From NCBI GenBank assembly GCA_009379955.1, contig WHST01000022.1, positions 1-64,000 on the forward strand: a stretch of DNA of 64,000 nucleotides, in the 5' to 3' direction. Each line of letters starts with the position of its first letter. Positions within the stretch are counted from its first letter, which is position 1. Origin of the DNA: Streptosporangiales bacterium. GTDB taxonomy: Bacteria; Actinomycetota; Actinomycetes; Streptosporangiales; WHST01. Position numbers and translations under genes: made by a program. Positions 43,235 through 54,504 of this stretch are shown here, in pieces. The notes below the pieces were generated by a model. That model worked only from the letters and a program-made list of their open reading frames with translations. It did not search any database and was not told the origin of the DNA.

Positions 43235-44740
43235 CTACGACGCGGCGAGGCGTTCCAGCAGCAGCTCGCGGACCCGCTTGGCGTCGGCCTGGCCGCGCAT
43301 CGCCTTCATGACCGCGCCGACGAGCGGGCCGACCGCGGCGACCTTGCCCTCGCGCACCTTGGCGGCGACGTCGGGGTTGGCGGCGATCGCCTCGTCGGCG
43401 GCGCCGACGAGCGCGCCCTCGTCGGTCACGACCGTGAGGCCGCGCGCCGCGACCACCTGGTCGGGGTCACCCTCGCCGGCGAGCACGCCGTCGAAGACCT
43501 CGCGCGCGAGCTTGTCGGTCAGGCTGCCCTCGGTGACCAACGCGCTGACCCGGGCGACCTGCTCCGGCGTCACCGGCAGCGCGGTGAGCTCGATGCCCTG
43601 CTCGGTCGCGCGCCTGGACAGCTCGTTGAGCCACCACTTGCGGGCGTCGGCAGGCGTGGCGCCCGCGGCGACCGTACGCTCCACGACGTCGACGGCGTCG
43701 GCGTTGACGAGGTCGCGCAGCTCGAGGTCGGTGAGCGACCACTCGCGCATGATCCTCGTGCGCTTCGCGGCCGGCAGCTCGGCGAGCTCGGCGCGGATCG
43801 CCTCGACCCACTCGCTCTCCGGCGCGATCGGCACGAGGTCGGGCTCGGGGAAGTAGCGGTAGTCCTCCGCCTCCTCCTTGCTGCGGCCCGACGTCGTCGT
43901 GGCGGTGGTCTCCTGGAAGTGCCTGGTCTCCTGCACGACGCGACCACCGGCGGAGAGGACGCCCGCCTGCCGCTGGATCTCGTGCCGGACGGCGCGCTCG
44001 ACGCTGCGCAGCGAGTTGACGTTCTTGGTCTCGGTGCGCCTCCCCCACTCGGCCGCGTCGTGCGGGGCGAGCGAGACGTTGACGTCGCAGCGCAGCGAGC
44101 CCTCCTCCATCCGCACGTCGGAGACGCCGAGCGAACGGATCACGGCGCGCAGCTCGGTGACGTACGCACGCGCCACGGTCGGGGCCGCCGCGCCGGTGCC
44201 CGGGATCGGCTTCGTGACGATCTCGACGAGCGGGATGCCGGCGCGGTTGTAGTCGACGAGGGAGTAGTCGGCGCCGTGGATGCGTCCGGACGTGCCGACG
44301 TGCTGCGACTTGCCGGTGTCCTCCTCGAGGTGCACGCGCTCGATCTCGACCCGCACCGTCTCGCCGTCGACCTCGACGTCGAGGTAGCCGTCGGTGCACA
44401 GCGGCTCGTCGTACTGCGAGATCTGGTAGTCCTTCGGCATGTCCGGGTAGAAGTAGTTCTTGCGCGCGAACCTGCACCACGACGCGATGTCGCAGTTCAG
44501 CGCCAGCCCGATCATCACCGCGTAGCGGATCGCGGCCTCGTTGACCACGGGCAGCGAGCCCGGCAGGCCGAGGCACACCGGGCAGACCTGGCTGTTGGGC
44601 TCGCCGCCGAACGTCGTCGGGCAGCCGCAGAACATCTTCGTACGCGTGCCGAGCTCGACGTGGGTCTCCAGCCCGAGCACCGGCGCGTACGCCGCAATGG
44701 CCTCGTCGTACGAGACCAGCGTGTCGGTTTGTGCGGTCAT
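43235..44740 (-). CDS. gatB: Asp/Glu-tRNA amidotransferase subunit B
   Basis: GatB binds the misacylated tRNA and activates its Glu (or Asp) side chain with ATP before amidation. About 501 residues include [20 protein letters not shown], the cysteine pair in [62 protein letters not shown] and a C-terminal helical/tail domain (YqeY-like). The ATG at 44740 overlaps the gatA stop (ATGA). It is the last gene of gatC-gatA-gatB. Confidence 0.97.
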   Translation of the reverse strand: MTAQTDTLVSYDEAIAAYAPVLGLETHVELGTRTKMFCGCPTTFGGEPNSQVCPVCLGLPGSLPVVNEAAIRYAVMIGLALNCDIASWCRFARKNYFYPDMPKDYQISQYDEPLCTDGYLDVEVDGETVRVEIERVHLEEDTGKSQHVGTSGRIHGADYSLVDYNRAGIPLVEIVTKPIPGTGAAAPTVARAYVTELRAVIRSLGVSDVRMEEGSLRCDVNVSLAPHDAAEWGRRTETKNVNSLRSVERAVRHEIQRQAGVLSAGGRVVQETRHFQETTATTTSGRSKEEAEDYRYFPEPDLVPIAPESEWVEAIRAELAELPAAKRTRIMREWSLTDLELRDLVNADAVDVVERTVAAGATPADARKWWLNELSRRATEQGIELTALPVTPEQVARVSALVTEGSLTDKLAREVFDGVLAGEGDPDQVVAARGLTVVTDEGALVGAADEAIAANPDVAAKVREGKVAAVGPLVGAVMKAMRGQADAKRVRELLLERLAAS

Positions 44741-46230
44741 AGGGTCGCCCCTTCGTCGAGCAGCGGGTGTCCCCATCGGTCGAGCAGTGCGGCCTCGAGT
44801 GCCGCGCCGACGCGGTACACGCGGTCGTCGGCGAGCGCCGGTGCCATCACCTGCAGCCCGACCGGCAGGCCGTCCTCCGGTGCCAGGCCGCAGGGCAGGC
44901 TGAGCGCCGGCGTGCCGGCGAGGTTGGACGGAACGGCCGCGACGTCGGCGAGGTACATCGCCATCGGGTCGTCGACCCGTTCACCGATCCGGAACGCCGT
45001 CGTCGGAGTCGTCGGCGACACGAGCACGTCGACCTGCTCGTACGCCGACGCGAAGTCGCGGGTGACAAGGGTGCGTACCTTCTGTGCCTGCCCGTAGTAG
45101 GCGTCGTAGTAGCCGGACGACAGGGCGTAGGTGCCGATCATCACGCGCCGCTTGACCTCGGCGCCGAAGCCCGCCTGGCGGGTCAGCGCCATGACCTCCT
45201 CAGCGCTTCGGGTTCCGTCGTCGCCGACACGCAGGCCATAGCGCATCGCGTCGTAGCGGGCCAGGTTGCTCGACACCTCGCTCGGGTTGATCAGGTAGTA
45301 GGCGTCGAGCGCGTGCTCGAAGTGGGGGCAGGACACCTCCACGATCTCGGCGCCGAGATCGGCGAGCAGGTCGACACCCTCGCGGAACCGCTGCTCGACG
45401 CCGTCCTGGTAGCCGTCACCGGACAGCTCGCGGACGACCCCTACGCGCAGGCCAGCGACGTCGGCCCGCCGCGCCGCCTCGACGACGGGTGGGACGGGCG
45501 CGTCGATCGACGTGGAGTCGAGCGGGTCGTGCCCGGCGATCGCCGCGTGCAGCAGTGCGGCGTCGAGCACGGTGCGCGCCAGCGGCCCGGCCTGGTCGAG
45601 GCTCGACGAGAACGCGACGAGGCCATACCTCGACACCCCGCCGTACGTGGGCTTGACGCCGACGATGCCGCAGACCGCCGCCGGCTGCCTGATCGACCCG
45701 CCGGTGTCGGTGCCGATGGCGAGCGGTGCCTCGTACGCGGCGACCGCGGCGCTCGATCCACCGGACGAGCCGCCGGGGATGCGCTCGAGGTCCCACGGGT
45801 TGCGCGTGGGCCCGTAGGCGGAGTTCTCCGTCGACGACCCCATGGCGAACTCGTCCATGTTGGTCTTGCCGAGCACGACGACGTCGGCCTCTCGCAGCCG
45901 GGCCGTGACCGTGGCGTCGTACGGCGGCTTCCAGCCCTCGAGGATGCGCGAGCCGCAGGTGGTGGGGGCGCCCCGCATGGTGAGGACGTCCTTGAGCGCG
46001 AGCGGCACGCCGGCCAGCGGCCCGAGCGTCTCGCCGGACGCGCGCTTCTCGTCGACCCGCGCGGCGTCGGCGAGCGCGCGCTCGGAGTCGAGGTGCAGGA
46101 ACGCGTGCAGCTTCTCGTCGACCGCGGCGATGCGCTCCAGGTGCGCCTGCGCCACCTCGACGGCGGACGTCTCGCCGGAGGCGATGGCCGCGGCGGTGTC
46201 GGCGGCGGTGAGCCTGGTGAGGGACGTCAT
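44737..46230 (-). CDS. gatA: Asp/Glu-tRNA amidotransferase subunit A
   Basis: GatA is the amidase subunit that releases ammonia from glutamine. The 497 residues carry the Ser-cisSer-Lys triad: Lys80 in LALKDVL, the cis-Ser near 155 in [10 protein letters not shown] and the nucleophile Ser179 in [36 protein letters not shown] is the usual substrate-channel region. It overlaps gatC upstream and gatB downstream with ATGA junctions, giving a tightly coupled operon. Confidence 0.97.
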   Translation of the reverse strand: MTSLTRLTAADTAAAIASGETSAVEVAQAHLERIAAVDEKLHAFLHLDSERALADAARVDEKRASGETLGPLAGVPLALKDVLTMRGAPTTCGSRILEGWKPPYDATVTARLREADVVVLGKTNMDEFAMGSSTENSAYGPTRNPWDLERIPGGSSGGSSAAVAAYEAPLAIGTDTGGSIRQPAAVCGIVGVKPTYGGVSRYGLVAFSSSLDQAGPLARTVLDAALLHAAIAGHDPLDSTSIDAPVPPVVEAARRADVAGLRVGVVRELSGDGYQDGVEQRFREGVDLLADLGAEIVEVSCPHFEHALDAYYLINPSEVSSNLARYDAMRYGLRVGDDGTRSAEEVMALTRQAGFGAEVKRRVMIGTYALSSGYYDAYYGQAQKVRTLVTRDFASAYEQVDVLVSPTTPTTAFRIGERVDDPMAMYLADVAAVPSNLAGTPALSLPCGLAPEDGLPVGLQVMAPALADDRVYRVGAALEAALLDRWGHPLLDEGATL

Positions 46231-46526
46231 GCTTCCTCCCCCAGGATGCGCGGGACACGGAAGCGTCCGTCCTCGACGGCGGGCGCGACGGACAGGACGT
46301 CGTCGGGACGCAGGCAGGGACGCGGCTCGTCGGCGCGGAACACGTTGGTGAGCGGCACCGAGTGGGAGGTCGGCGGGATGTCGTCGGCGGCGACCTCGCC
46401 GACCTTGGCGACAGAGGTCAGGATCGCGTCGAGCTGTGGCGCCAGGTGATCGAGCTCGTCGTCGGTGAGCGCGATCCGCGCCATGTGCGCGAGACGCGCG
46501 ACGTCGTCGCGGGTGAGTGCGGGCAT
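46227..46526 (-). CDS. gatC: Asp/Glu-tRNA amidotransferase subunit C
   Basis: GatC is the small linker that holds GatA and GatB together. The 99 residues have the family pattern [43 protein letters not shown], and [21 protein letters not shown] at positions typical for the subunit. Its TGA overlaps the gatA ATG. Upstream lies a long palindrome that ends the PhoD-type gene. Confidence 0.95.
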   Translation of the reverse strand: MPALTRDDVARLAHMARIALTDDELDHLAPQLDAILTSVAKVGEVAADDIPPTSHSVPLTNVFRADEPRPCLRPDDVLSVAPAVEDGRFRVPRILGEEA

Positions 46527-46560
46527 GCCGGCAAGTGTAGGACCGCCAGGCGCGGGCTCA

Positions 46561-46614
46561 CCGTTGCGTCCGAGGAAGTGGTGGCCATGGCGACCAGTTC
46601 CTCGGACGCAACGG
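46561..46614. terminator. Long near-perfect palindrome after the PhoD-type gene
   Basis: The arms CCGTTGCGTCCGAGGAA (46561-46577) and TTCCTCGGACGCAACGG (46598-46614) are exact complements. The interior also folds (TGGT...ACCA around GCCATGGC), leaving only two G-G mismatches across 54 bp. It lies 10 bp past the stop of the gene at 46624 and upstream of gatC. Confidence 0.7.
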
Positions 46615-46623
46615 CAAGGGCGA

Positions 46624-48288
46624 CTACGACCGGCGGCGGGTGAGGCGACGGCGGTAGGTCGGGCGGAGCACCTGGCGGCCGCCGACGACGTGGGCGTGGG
46701 CGACCTCGAACGACGCGTCGCGTCCGTTGAGGACGACGGTCATCACGCCGTTGTCGAACCACGGACCGTAGCGCATCCTCCAGTCGACGCCCGCGGGCGG
46801 CACCCGTGCGGTGCCGGCGAGGCGCGCGGTGAGCCTGGCCATCCGCTCGGTGCCCGCGATCCTGTTCGCGAGCTTCAGCGGCACGTTCAGCGGGTTGCGG
46901 AACGGCGACATCGTCAGCTGGTGGACCGCGATCCGCTCGGGATCGACGCCCGGCACCCGCGCCTCCGCCGTGTAGGAGCAGTGCACGTCACCGGACAGCA
47001 GCAGCGCGCTCGCCGGCGGGTCGGGCACGGCGGCGACGCGGACGAGCAGGTCGGCCATCTGGTCGAACGACTGCCGGAACGCCGCCCAGTGCTCGAGGTC
47101 GACCTTCTGCCTGACCAGCTCGGCGACGTGCCCGACCCGCGGTCCCCAGGCGCCCTCGGCGACCGCTTCGTTCCACGACTCGACGTGGTGGATGCCGGGT
47201 GGCAGCAGGTACGGCAGCGTCGACCCGATCAGCAGATGGTCGATCCGCTCGCCCTCGCGCGGGACGAGTGCGTGCTCGGTGACCCACTTCCACTCGTCGT
47301 CGTCGACCATCACCCGGTGGCTGTCGAACCGGCGCGAGCACCTGCTGTCGACCGCGACCATCCTGATGCCGAGCCGGCCGTTGCCGAAGTCGCGGTAGAA
47401 GCTCCACCGGGTCGACTCGGGCTCCGCGTCGGCCCGCCACGCGAAGTCGTCGAGCAGGCGGGTGCGCTCGTCGTCGTCGGTCACCGTGCGGACCATCCGG
47501 TACGTCTCGTCGTCGGCGAGCTGCTCCGGCGAGAGGTTGCCGAGGTGCTGGTACACCCAGTACGACCCGAAGCCGCCGACGACCCGGTCACGCCACCACG
47601 GTTGGGCCGTGACGTACTGACGCCAGGCCGCGGAGGTGTTCCAGTCGTCGCGCAGGTCGTGGTCGTCGAGGAGCATGCAGCTCGGCACCGTCGAGAGCAG
47701 CCACCGGACGGCCGGGGTGTTCCAGCTCTCGTGGTACAGCCAGGTGTACTCCTCGAAGTCGCGGATCTCGGTGCCGAGCCCGTCGTCGATGCCCTTGTGC
47801 AGGACCTTCAACCGGCGGTGCAGCTTCGCCGACGGCATGTCCGCGTAGACCTGGTCGCCGGCGAGGAACAGCGCGTCGGGCCACTGCTCGTACGGCAGGT
47901 CGCGCATCCGCCTGGCCAGCGCGACGAGGGCGTCCGCGCCGTACCTGCGCAGTCCGCGCCGGTCGAACGGGGCCACCCGCCGGCAGGAGCCGAACGCGAG
48001 CCGGAACGTCTCGTCGGTGCGGAACGTGCGGATGACGCTCGGCGGGAACGGCGAACGCGGCAGCGGCCAGGCCCGCTCGCCGTCGAGGCGCACCTCGTAC
48101 GGCGTCTCGCCGCCCGGCGCCAGCCCTTCGAGCACCAGCAGCGCGTAGTGGTGGCGGTGGACGGTCCAGGTGGGCTCGCGTACGCCGAGCACCTCGACGG
48201 TGCACGGCCGGTCGGTCTCGACCCAGATCGTCGCGCGGCTCTCGTCGACGTACCGCAGCAGCGGCCCGACGAGCAGGCGTGGTGTCAC
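46624..48288 (-). CDS. PhoD-type alkaline phosphatase/phosphodiesterase family protein
   Basis: This protein of about 554 residues is of the metallophosphoesterase PhoD group: an N-terminal beta domain (RLLVGPLLRYVDESRATIWVETD), then LAFGSCRR, LFLAGDQVYAD, LLDDHDLRDDWN, and the C-terminal LLLSGDVHCSYTAE. These supply the Asp/His metal ligands. There is no export signal, unlike classical PhoD, so it may act in the cytoplasm. I prefer the GTG at 48288. A TAACGT box (48324-48329) puts the transcript start near 48317, downstream of the alternative in-frame GTG at 48333. A leaderless mini-frame MPTPAAT (48317-48294) would end 5 nt before the GTG. Confidence 0.85.
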   Translation of the reverse strand: MTPRLLVGPLLRYVDESRATIWVETDRPCTVEVLGVREPTWTVHRHHYALLVLEGLAPGGETPYEVRLDGERAWPLPRSPFPPSVIRTFRTDETFRLAFGSCRRVAPFDRRGLRRYGADALVALARRMRDLPYEQWPDALFLAGDQVYADMPSAKLHRRLKVLHKGIDDGLGTEIRDFEEYTWLYHESWNTPAVRWLLSTVPSCMLLDDHDLRDDWNTSAAWRQYVTAQPWWRDRVVGGFGSYWVYQHLGNLSPEQLADDETYRMVRTVTDDDERTRLLDDFAWRADAEPESTRWSFYRDFGNGRLGIRMVAVDSRCSRRFDSHRVMVDDDEWKWVTEHALVPREGERIDHLLIGSTLPYLLPPGIHHVESWNEAVAEGAWGPRVGHVAELVRQKVDLEHWAAFRQSFDQMADLLVRVAAVPDPPASALLLSGDVHCSYTAEARVPGVDPERIAVHQLTMSPFRNPLNVPLKLANRIAGTERMARLTARLAGTARVPPAGVDWRMRYGPWFDNGVMTVVLNGRDASFEVAHAHVVGGRQVLRPTYRRRLTRRRS

Positions 48289-48357
48289 GGTGCTCAGGTG
48301 GCTGCGGGGGTCGGCATGCGCCGACGTTAGCACCGTGGGACGACTGGTCGCCGAGGG

Positions 48358-49563
48358 TCAGCCGGCCGGCTCCCCGGTGTAGAGCGCGCGTGGACGCAGC
48401 GGGGTATCACGCGCGTACTCCTCCATCGCGTGCGCCAGCCAACCGGCGGTACGCGCGACGGCGAACACGGCCTCCCCCGCCCCCGGCACCATGCCGGCGA
48501 CAGAGGTGACGGCGGCGAGCGCGAGGTCGATGTTCGGCTCGGGGAGTCGCCGGGCGCGGGCCTCCGCCAGCACCGCGTCGGCCGCGGCGAGCCGGTCGTG
48601 CCCTGGCGCCGCCTCCCTGAGCAGGTCGAGCAGCAGCCGCCCGCGCCCGTCGCCCTCCTTGTACACGACATGGCCGAGGCCCGAGATCCGCTCGCCGTGC
48701 CGCAACCGCTCGCCGATCACCCGCGCCGCGTCGCCCGGCTCGCGCATCGCGGCGAGCATCCGCTCGGCACCGAACGACGCACCGCCGTGCAGCGGTCCGC
48801 CGAGCGCGCCGAGGCCGGTGGAGACGACGGCGTACGGGTCCGCGCGGACGGACGCCGCCACCCGCGCGGCGAGGGTCGACGGGGCCAGCTCGTGGTCGGC
48901 GAGCACGACGAGCGCGGCCCCGAGCACGCGCAACAGCCCTGCCGGCGGGGGCTCCGGGCACAGCCGGCGCCACAGCCGCGCCGCGAGCGGCGCGCCGGGC
49001 GCGTCCTCGACATCGGCTACCAGGGGAAGGGCGTCGACCATGCCGGCGATCAGCGACCGCCCGGTGGCCGCGACCGCGGCGGGATCGAGGTGAAACCGCA
49101 CGGGGTCGGTGGCCGCCAGGGTGGCCACGACGATCTGCAGCCGGTCGAGCGGCAGGACGTGCACCGGCAGTCCCGACTGCGCCGCCCACGCCGCGGCCAC
49201 CCGGGCCGGGTCGGACACCCAGGCTGGCCTCTCGGCGGGGAACGCGCCGGTCCACAGCCACTCCGCGACCGTCTCGAAGTCGTGCACGCCGGCCAGGTCG
49301 AGGGCGTCGCGCCCGCGGTAGTACGGCCGGTCGTCGCCGAGCCTGGTGAGCTGCGAGCCGATGACCAGCTCGCCCGACCCGGGCTGCCGCCGCGGGCGTC
49401 CGCGGCGGGCGAGCTCCTCGACCTCGGCCGCGTTGTAGAGACTCCGCCGGCCGTCGTCCGCACGGCGCCTGCGCAGCACGCCCCGGCTGACGTAGGCGTA
49501 CAACGTGGCGGGTCTCACACCGAGCCGCTCGGCCGCCGCCGCGGCGTCGATCCAGCTCGCCAT
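48358..49563 (-). CDS. Citrate synthase-family protein with N-terminal helix-turn-helix
   Basis: This 401-residue protein begins with a MerR/excisionase-like helix-turn-helix (WIDAAAAAERLGVRPATLYAYVSRG, residues 3-27, and a wing to about 50). It continues into a citrate-synthase fold with YYRGRDALDLAG, LVVLADHELAPSTLAARV, GALGGPLHGGAS (citrate synthase His motif), GLGHVVYKEGDGRG and the ending PRALYTG. It may make citrate or methylcitrate from acetyl- or propionyl-CoA and oxaloacetate, or act in part as a regulator. The ATG at 49563 follows GGAGG. It is divergent from a homocitrate-synthase-like gene across a palindromic promoter region. Confidence 0.88.
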   Translation of the reverse strand: MASWIDAAAAAERLGVRPATLYAYVSRGVLRRRRADDGRRSLYNAAEVEELARRGRPRRQPGSGELVIGSQLTRLGDDRPYYRGRDALDLAGVHDFETVAEWLWTGAFPAERPAWVSDPARVAAAWAAQSGLPVHVLPLDRLQIVVATLAATDPVRFHLDPAAVAATGRSLIAGMVDALPLVADVEDAPGAPLAARLWRRLCPEPPPAGLLRVLGAALVVLADHELAPSTLAARVAASVRADPYAVVSTGLGALGGPLHGGASFGAERMLAAMREPGDAARVIGERLRHGERISGLGHVVYKEGDGRGRLLLDLLREAAPGHDRLAAADAVLAEARARRLPEPNIDLALAAVTSVAGMVPGAGEAVFAVARTAGWLAHAMEEYARDTPLRPRALYTGEPAG

Positions 49564-49587
49564 CTGCGCCTCCGTTCCCTCGTCGAC

Positions 49588-49607
49588 ATTGATTTTCGTC
49601 AATATTG
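49588..49607. promoter_or_regulatory. AT-rich palindrome in the citrate synthase/homocitrate synthase-like divergent region
   Basis: ATTGATTTTCGTCAAT (49588-49603, arms ATTGA/TCAAT) overlaps the palindrome CAATATTG (49600-49607). It is strikingly AT-rich for this genome and lies between two divergent starts. The helix-turn-helix of the adjacent citrate synthase-family protein is a candidate binder; this is inference. Confidence 0.45.
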
Positions 49608-49666
49608 AACACAACTCGATCACGTGTCAACCTGAGGCCCCACCCGCGGAGACCAGGGAGGCACCC

Positions 49667-50890
49667 GTGCCGACGATCCACTTCCTCGACGTCACCAACA
49701 GGGACGGGGTGCAGACCGCCCGCACCGGGCTGTCGAAGTTCGGCAAGACGATGGTCAACGTGTACCTGGGCCGGCTCGGCGTCGCGCAGTCCGAGATCGG
49801 TTTTCCGTTCCTCTTCCACGAGGTGCCGTACGTGCGGGCGCAGGTCGCCCTGGCCGAGGCCGGCGCGTTCGGCGACCTGCGGCTGTCCGGCTGGTGCCGA
49901 GGCGTGGCGGACGACGTGGAGATGGCGGCGCCGCTCGGGCTGCGGCACTACAACCTGTCGATCTCGACGTCGAACTACATGATCGCCAACAAGTTCCGCG
50001 GCCGGCTCGACCGTGACGGGATCATCCGCGAGATGACCGCCGCCGTCCGCGCCGCCGGTGACGCCGGGGCGGAGACGATCGGCGTCAACGCCGAGGACGG
50101 CTCGCGCACCGACGACGGGTTCCTCGCCGAGTTCGCACTCGCCGCCAAGGAGGCGGGCGCGGCGCGGGTGCGCTACTGCGACACCATCGGCGGCGACACC
50201 CCCGACCGGATCAGGGCGCGCTTCGCCACCCTCGCCGCCGCCGTCGACATGCCGGTGGAGACGCACTGCCACAACGACCTCGGGATGGCCGTCGCGAACT
50301 CCGTCTCCGGCGCGCTCGGCGCTCTCGAGGCCGGCCAGGACGCCTGGGTCAACACCTGCGTCAACGGCATCGGCGAACGCTCGGGCAACGCCGACCTGCT
50401 GTCGACCATCCTCGCGTTCCGGCACGGCTTCGGCCTGCCGGAGAAGACCGAGATCGGCGACCCGCTCGACCTGTCCTGGGCACGCCGGTTCGCGTTCTGG
50501 GCGAGCTACGCGTTCGGCCAGCCGCTGCCGTACAACCAGGTGGGCGTCGGCCGCAACGCCTTCGCCCACGAGTCTGGCATCCACGCCGACGGGGCGCTTA
50601 AGGACCACGGCAACTACGAGCTCTACGACGAGGAGACGCTCGGCCCGTTCCCGCGCGACTGGCACACCCGGCCGGGACGCGTCGTGCTCACCGGCGAGTA
50701 CGGCGGCAAGGCTGGCTTCCGCCACGTGATGGAGGGCCTCGGCGTCGAGGTCGTCGACGAGGACCTGTCGTTCGCGCTCGTGCAGCTCTGCAACGCCATG
50801 ACCGGCCACCCGCTCACCGACGACGAGCTCGGCCTGATCGCCGCCTATCCGCGAGAGCTGGCCCTGCTCTTCCCCGACCAGCTCCCCTGA
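49667..50890 (+). CDS. Homocitrate synthase/isopropylmalate synthase-family protein
   Basis: This 407-residue protein is of the HMGL-like aldolase superfamily: catalytic FLDVTNRDGVQTAR at the N-terminus, the metal motif ETHCHNDLGMAVANSV, GIGERSGNADL and the downstream NAFAHESGIHADG typical of homocitrate and isopropylmalate synthases. It lacks the LeuA regulatory domain. It would add acetyl-CoA to a 2-oxo acid. Divergence from a citrate-synthase-like gene suggests a linked Claisen-type acid pathway; the substrate is unknown. The GTG at 49667 follows AGGGAGG. Confidence 0.85.
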   Translation: MPTIHFLDVTNRDGVQTARTGLSKFGKTMVNVYLGRLGVAQSEIGFPFLFHEVPYVRAQVALAEAGAFGDLRLSGWCRGVADDVEMAAPLGLRHYNLSISTSNYMIANKFRGRLDRDGIIREMTAAVRAAGDAGAETIGVNAEDGSRTDDGFLAEFALAAKEAGAARVRYCDTIGGDTPDRIRARFATLAAAVDMPVETHCHNDLGMAVANSVSGALGALEAGQDAWVNTCVNGIGERSGNADLLSTILAFRHGFGLPEKTEIGDPLDLSWARRFAFWASYAFGQPLPYNQVGVGRNAFAHESGIHADGALKDHGNYELYDEETLGPFPRDWHTRPGRVVLTGEYGGKAGFRHVMEGLGVEVVDEDLSFALVQLCNAMTGHPLTDDELGLIAAYPRELALLFPDQLP

Positions 50891-50915
50891 CGCCATGACG
50901 AGCTGGGTGGTCCCT

Positions 50916-50992
50916 GTTGATCACGTCAACGTGATCAACAGGGACTTCACCTCGTGCCGGGACGAGGTGAAGTCCAGGTTCGTGAGGTGAAG
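50916..50992. repeat. 77-bp double-palindrome repeat, copy B
   Basis: This is an inverted copy of the element at 1969-2045: GTTGATCACG.CGTGATCAAC hairpin first, then GGACTTCACCTCGT / ACGAGGTGAAGTCC, then GTGAGGTGAAG. Differences from copy A are confined mostly to the loops and junctions. It again lies between convergent genes (the homocitrate synthase-like gene and ligA). Confidence 0.8.
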
Positions 50993-51017
50993 TCCCGTCG
51001 CCGGACCCGCGGCCCGG

Positions 51018-53168
<2,151 letters not shown>

Positions 53169-53219
53169 CCGACACCCACCGACACCCCGCGCGCGCTTCG
53201 CCGCAGGTGAGGAGCCGGG

Positions 53220-54239
53220 TCAGCGGTCGGCGACCGTACGCGCGGCCCGTACGGCGAGGGCCGTCGCGTCCCGCGCCCAGGACGGCGACGCGCCGGCGAG
53301 GCCACACGTGGGCGTCAACGCCGTCCGCGTCACGAGCTGGTCGGTCGTGAGGCCGATCCGCTTCCACCAATCACGGACCGTTGTCAGCACGTCGTCGGCG
53401 GAGAGCGGGGTCGCGGGCTCGGACGTCGGGACGCAGCCGACCAGCAGACCGAGGCCCGCCTCGACGAGCTCACCGACCTCGTCGTCGTCGGCCGACGTCA
53501 GCAGCGAGACGTCGAGCGAGACGCCCCGCGCCCCCGCGTCGTGCAGCAACCGGAGCGGCAGGTCGGGAGCGCAGCCGTGGACGAGCGGCCAGCCGTCCGC
53601 GCCCTCGATCGCACCGAGGACGCCGGCCAGCGCCTCCTGTGCGGTGCGCGGCTCGACCGCCGCGACGCGCGAGAAGCCGCTCATCGTCGGGATGTCACCG
53701 CGCAGCACGGCCGGCAGCGACGGCTCGTCGATCTGGACGAGCACCCTCGCACCGGGGAGCCGGCGACGAACGCCGGCAACGTACTCGGCCACGCCCTCGG
53801 CGAGCGACTCCGCGACGTCGCGGCTCGCGCCGGGGTCGCCAAGCGCCGGGCCGCCGCGCGGCAGCTCGAGCCGGGCGGCGAGCGTCCACGGCCCGCAGAC
53901 CTGCACCTTGACGGGACCCTCGCGGTCGCCCGCGACCTCCTCCAGCGCGTCGAGGTCACGGGAGAGCAGCGCACGCGCGCGTCGCTGGTCGAACCCCGGA
54001 CGCGTCGCGAGCCGCCACCTGCCCGCGAAGACGTCGACGTCGATCCCCGACAGCACGCCCGCCGCCGCGCGACCGACGATGTCCGCGCCAGGTCCGCGCG
54101 CGGGCAGCTCCGGCAGGTACGGCAGGTCGGTCAGCTCGCCGACCACCACCCGGCACGCCTCCAGGGGCTCGTCACCCGGCCACGAGCCCACACCGGTCGC
54201 GGTGCCGGGCGGCCAGGGGAGGTCAGTCGAGTCGATCAC
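53220..54239 (-). CDS. MetE-like (cobalamin-independent methionine synthase C-terminal domain) protein
   Basis: This 339-residue protein equals only the catalytic C-terminal barrel of MetE. TATGVGSWPGDEPLEACRVV starts it; VQVCGPWTLAARLELP, QIDEPSLPAVLRG, the zinc-site VHGCAPD (His-x-Cys) and TALTPTCGLAG (last Cys) are visible. Such short proteins occur next to ligA and mnmA in actinobacteria and are called methionine synthase without proof; methyl donor and acceptor are unknown. I take the GTG at 54239, which has TACGCT exactly 7 nt upstream. A longer in-frame start at 54374 would run through the repeat on the other side of the promoter. Confidence 0.85.
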   Translation of the reverse strand: MIDSTDLPWPPGTATGVGSWPGDEPLEACRVVVGELTDLPYLPELPARGPGADIVGRAAAGVLSGIDVDVFAGRWRLATRPGFDQRRARALLSRDLDALEEVAGDREGPVKVQVCGPWTLAARLELPRGGPALGDPGASRDVAESLAEGVAEYVAGVRRRLPGARVLVQIDEPSLPAVLRGDIPTMSGFSRVAAVEPRTAQEALAGVLGAIEGADGWPLVHGCAPDLPLRLLHDAGARGVSLDVSLLTSADDDEVGELVEAGLGLLVGCVPTSEPATPLSADDVLTTVRDWWKRIGLTTDQLVTRTALTPTCGLAGASPSWARDATALAVRAARTVADR

Positions 54240-54286
54240 GGGTGCGAGCGTACGCCGGGCATCTCGTCGTACGCTCGCACCCGTGA
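54236..54286. promoter_or_regulatory. 19-bp palindrome holding two mirrored leaderless promoters
   Basis: TCACGGGTGCGAGCGTACG (54236-54254) and its exact complement (54268-54286) flank a 13-nt loop. Each arm contains the -10 box TACGCT (54270-54275 plus; 54247-54252 minus) followed by 7 nt and a GTG: 54283 for the leader ORF and 54239 for the MetE-like gene. Both start codons and both -10 boxes are inside the symmetric arms. Confidence 0.7.
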
Positions 54287-54393
54287 CTGTGCCTCCCGCC
54301 ACCCTCCTCCGCTCCGCTCCTCGCTCGGCGGACACACGGACACCGCGGGCACTCCGAACCGCTGCGATGCTCACTTCGGACGGCAGCTCATGA
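54283..54393 (+). CDS. Short leader ORF of the ATGA-coupled repeat, copy 3a
   Basis: A 36-codon frame starts at GTG 54283, preceded by TACGCT and 7 nt. The peptide starts VTVPPATLLRSAPRSA and ends TAAMLTSDGSS. The TGA (54391-54393) overlaps the ATG of copy 3b at 54390. It is the first half of a perfect 107-bp tandem duplication. Confidence 0.6.
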   Translation: MTVPPATLLRSAPRSADTRTPRALRTAAMLTSDGSS

Positions 54394-54504
54394 CCGAGCC
54401 TCCCGCCACCCTCCTCCGCTCCGCTCCTCGCTCGGCGGACACACGGACACCGCGGGCACTCCGAACCGCTGCGATGCTCACTTCGGACGGCAGCTCATGA
54501 CCGA
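54291..54504. repeat. Perfect 107-bp tandem duplication
   Basis: The unit 54291-54397 is repeated without change at 54398-54504. Because 107 is not a multiple of three, each unit reads in a new frame, and each ends by overlapping the following start codon as ATGA. The repeat spans most of leader ORFs 3a and 3b and the first codons of the glucosidase gene. Confidence 0.95.
54390..54500 (+). CDS. Short leader ORF of the ATGA-coupled repeat, copy 3b
   Basis: A 36-codon frame from ATG 54390 reads MTEPPATLLRSAPRS and ends TAAMLTSDGSS. Its TGA (54498-54500) overlaps the ATG of the GH13 gene (54497). The peptide differs from copy 3a only at its first codons. A chain of two re-initiations would be needed to reach the glucosidase start from the promoter at 54270. 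Confidence 0.6.
   Translation: MTEPPATLLRSAPRSADTRTPRALRTAAMLTSDGSS

Noticed and set aside
43115-45097. A 660-codon plus-strand frame opposite gatB
   Set aside because: gatB and gatA on the minus strand are certain; this frame is their shadow.
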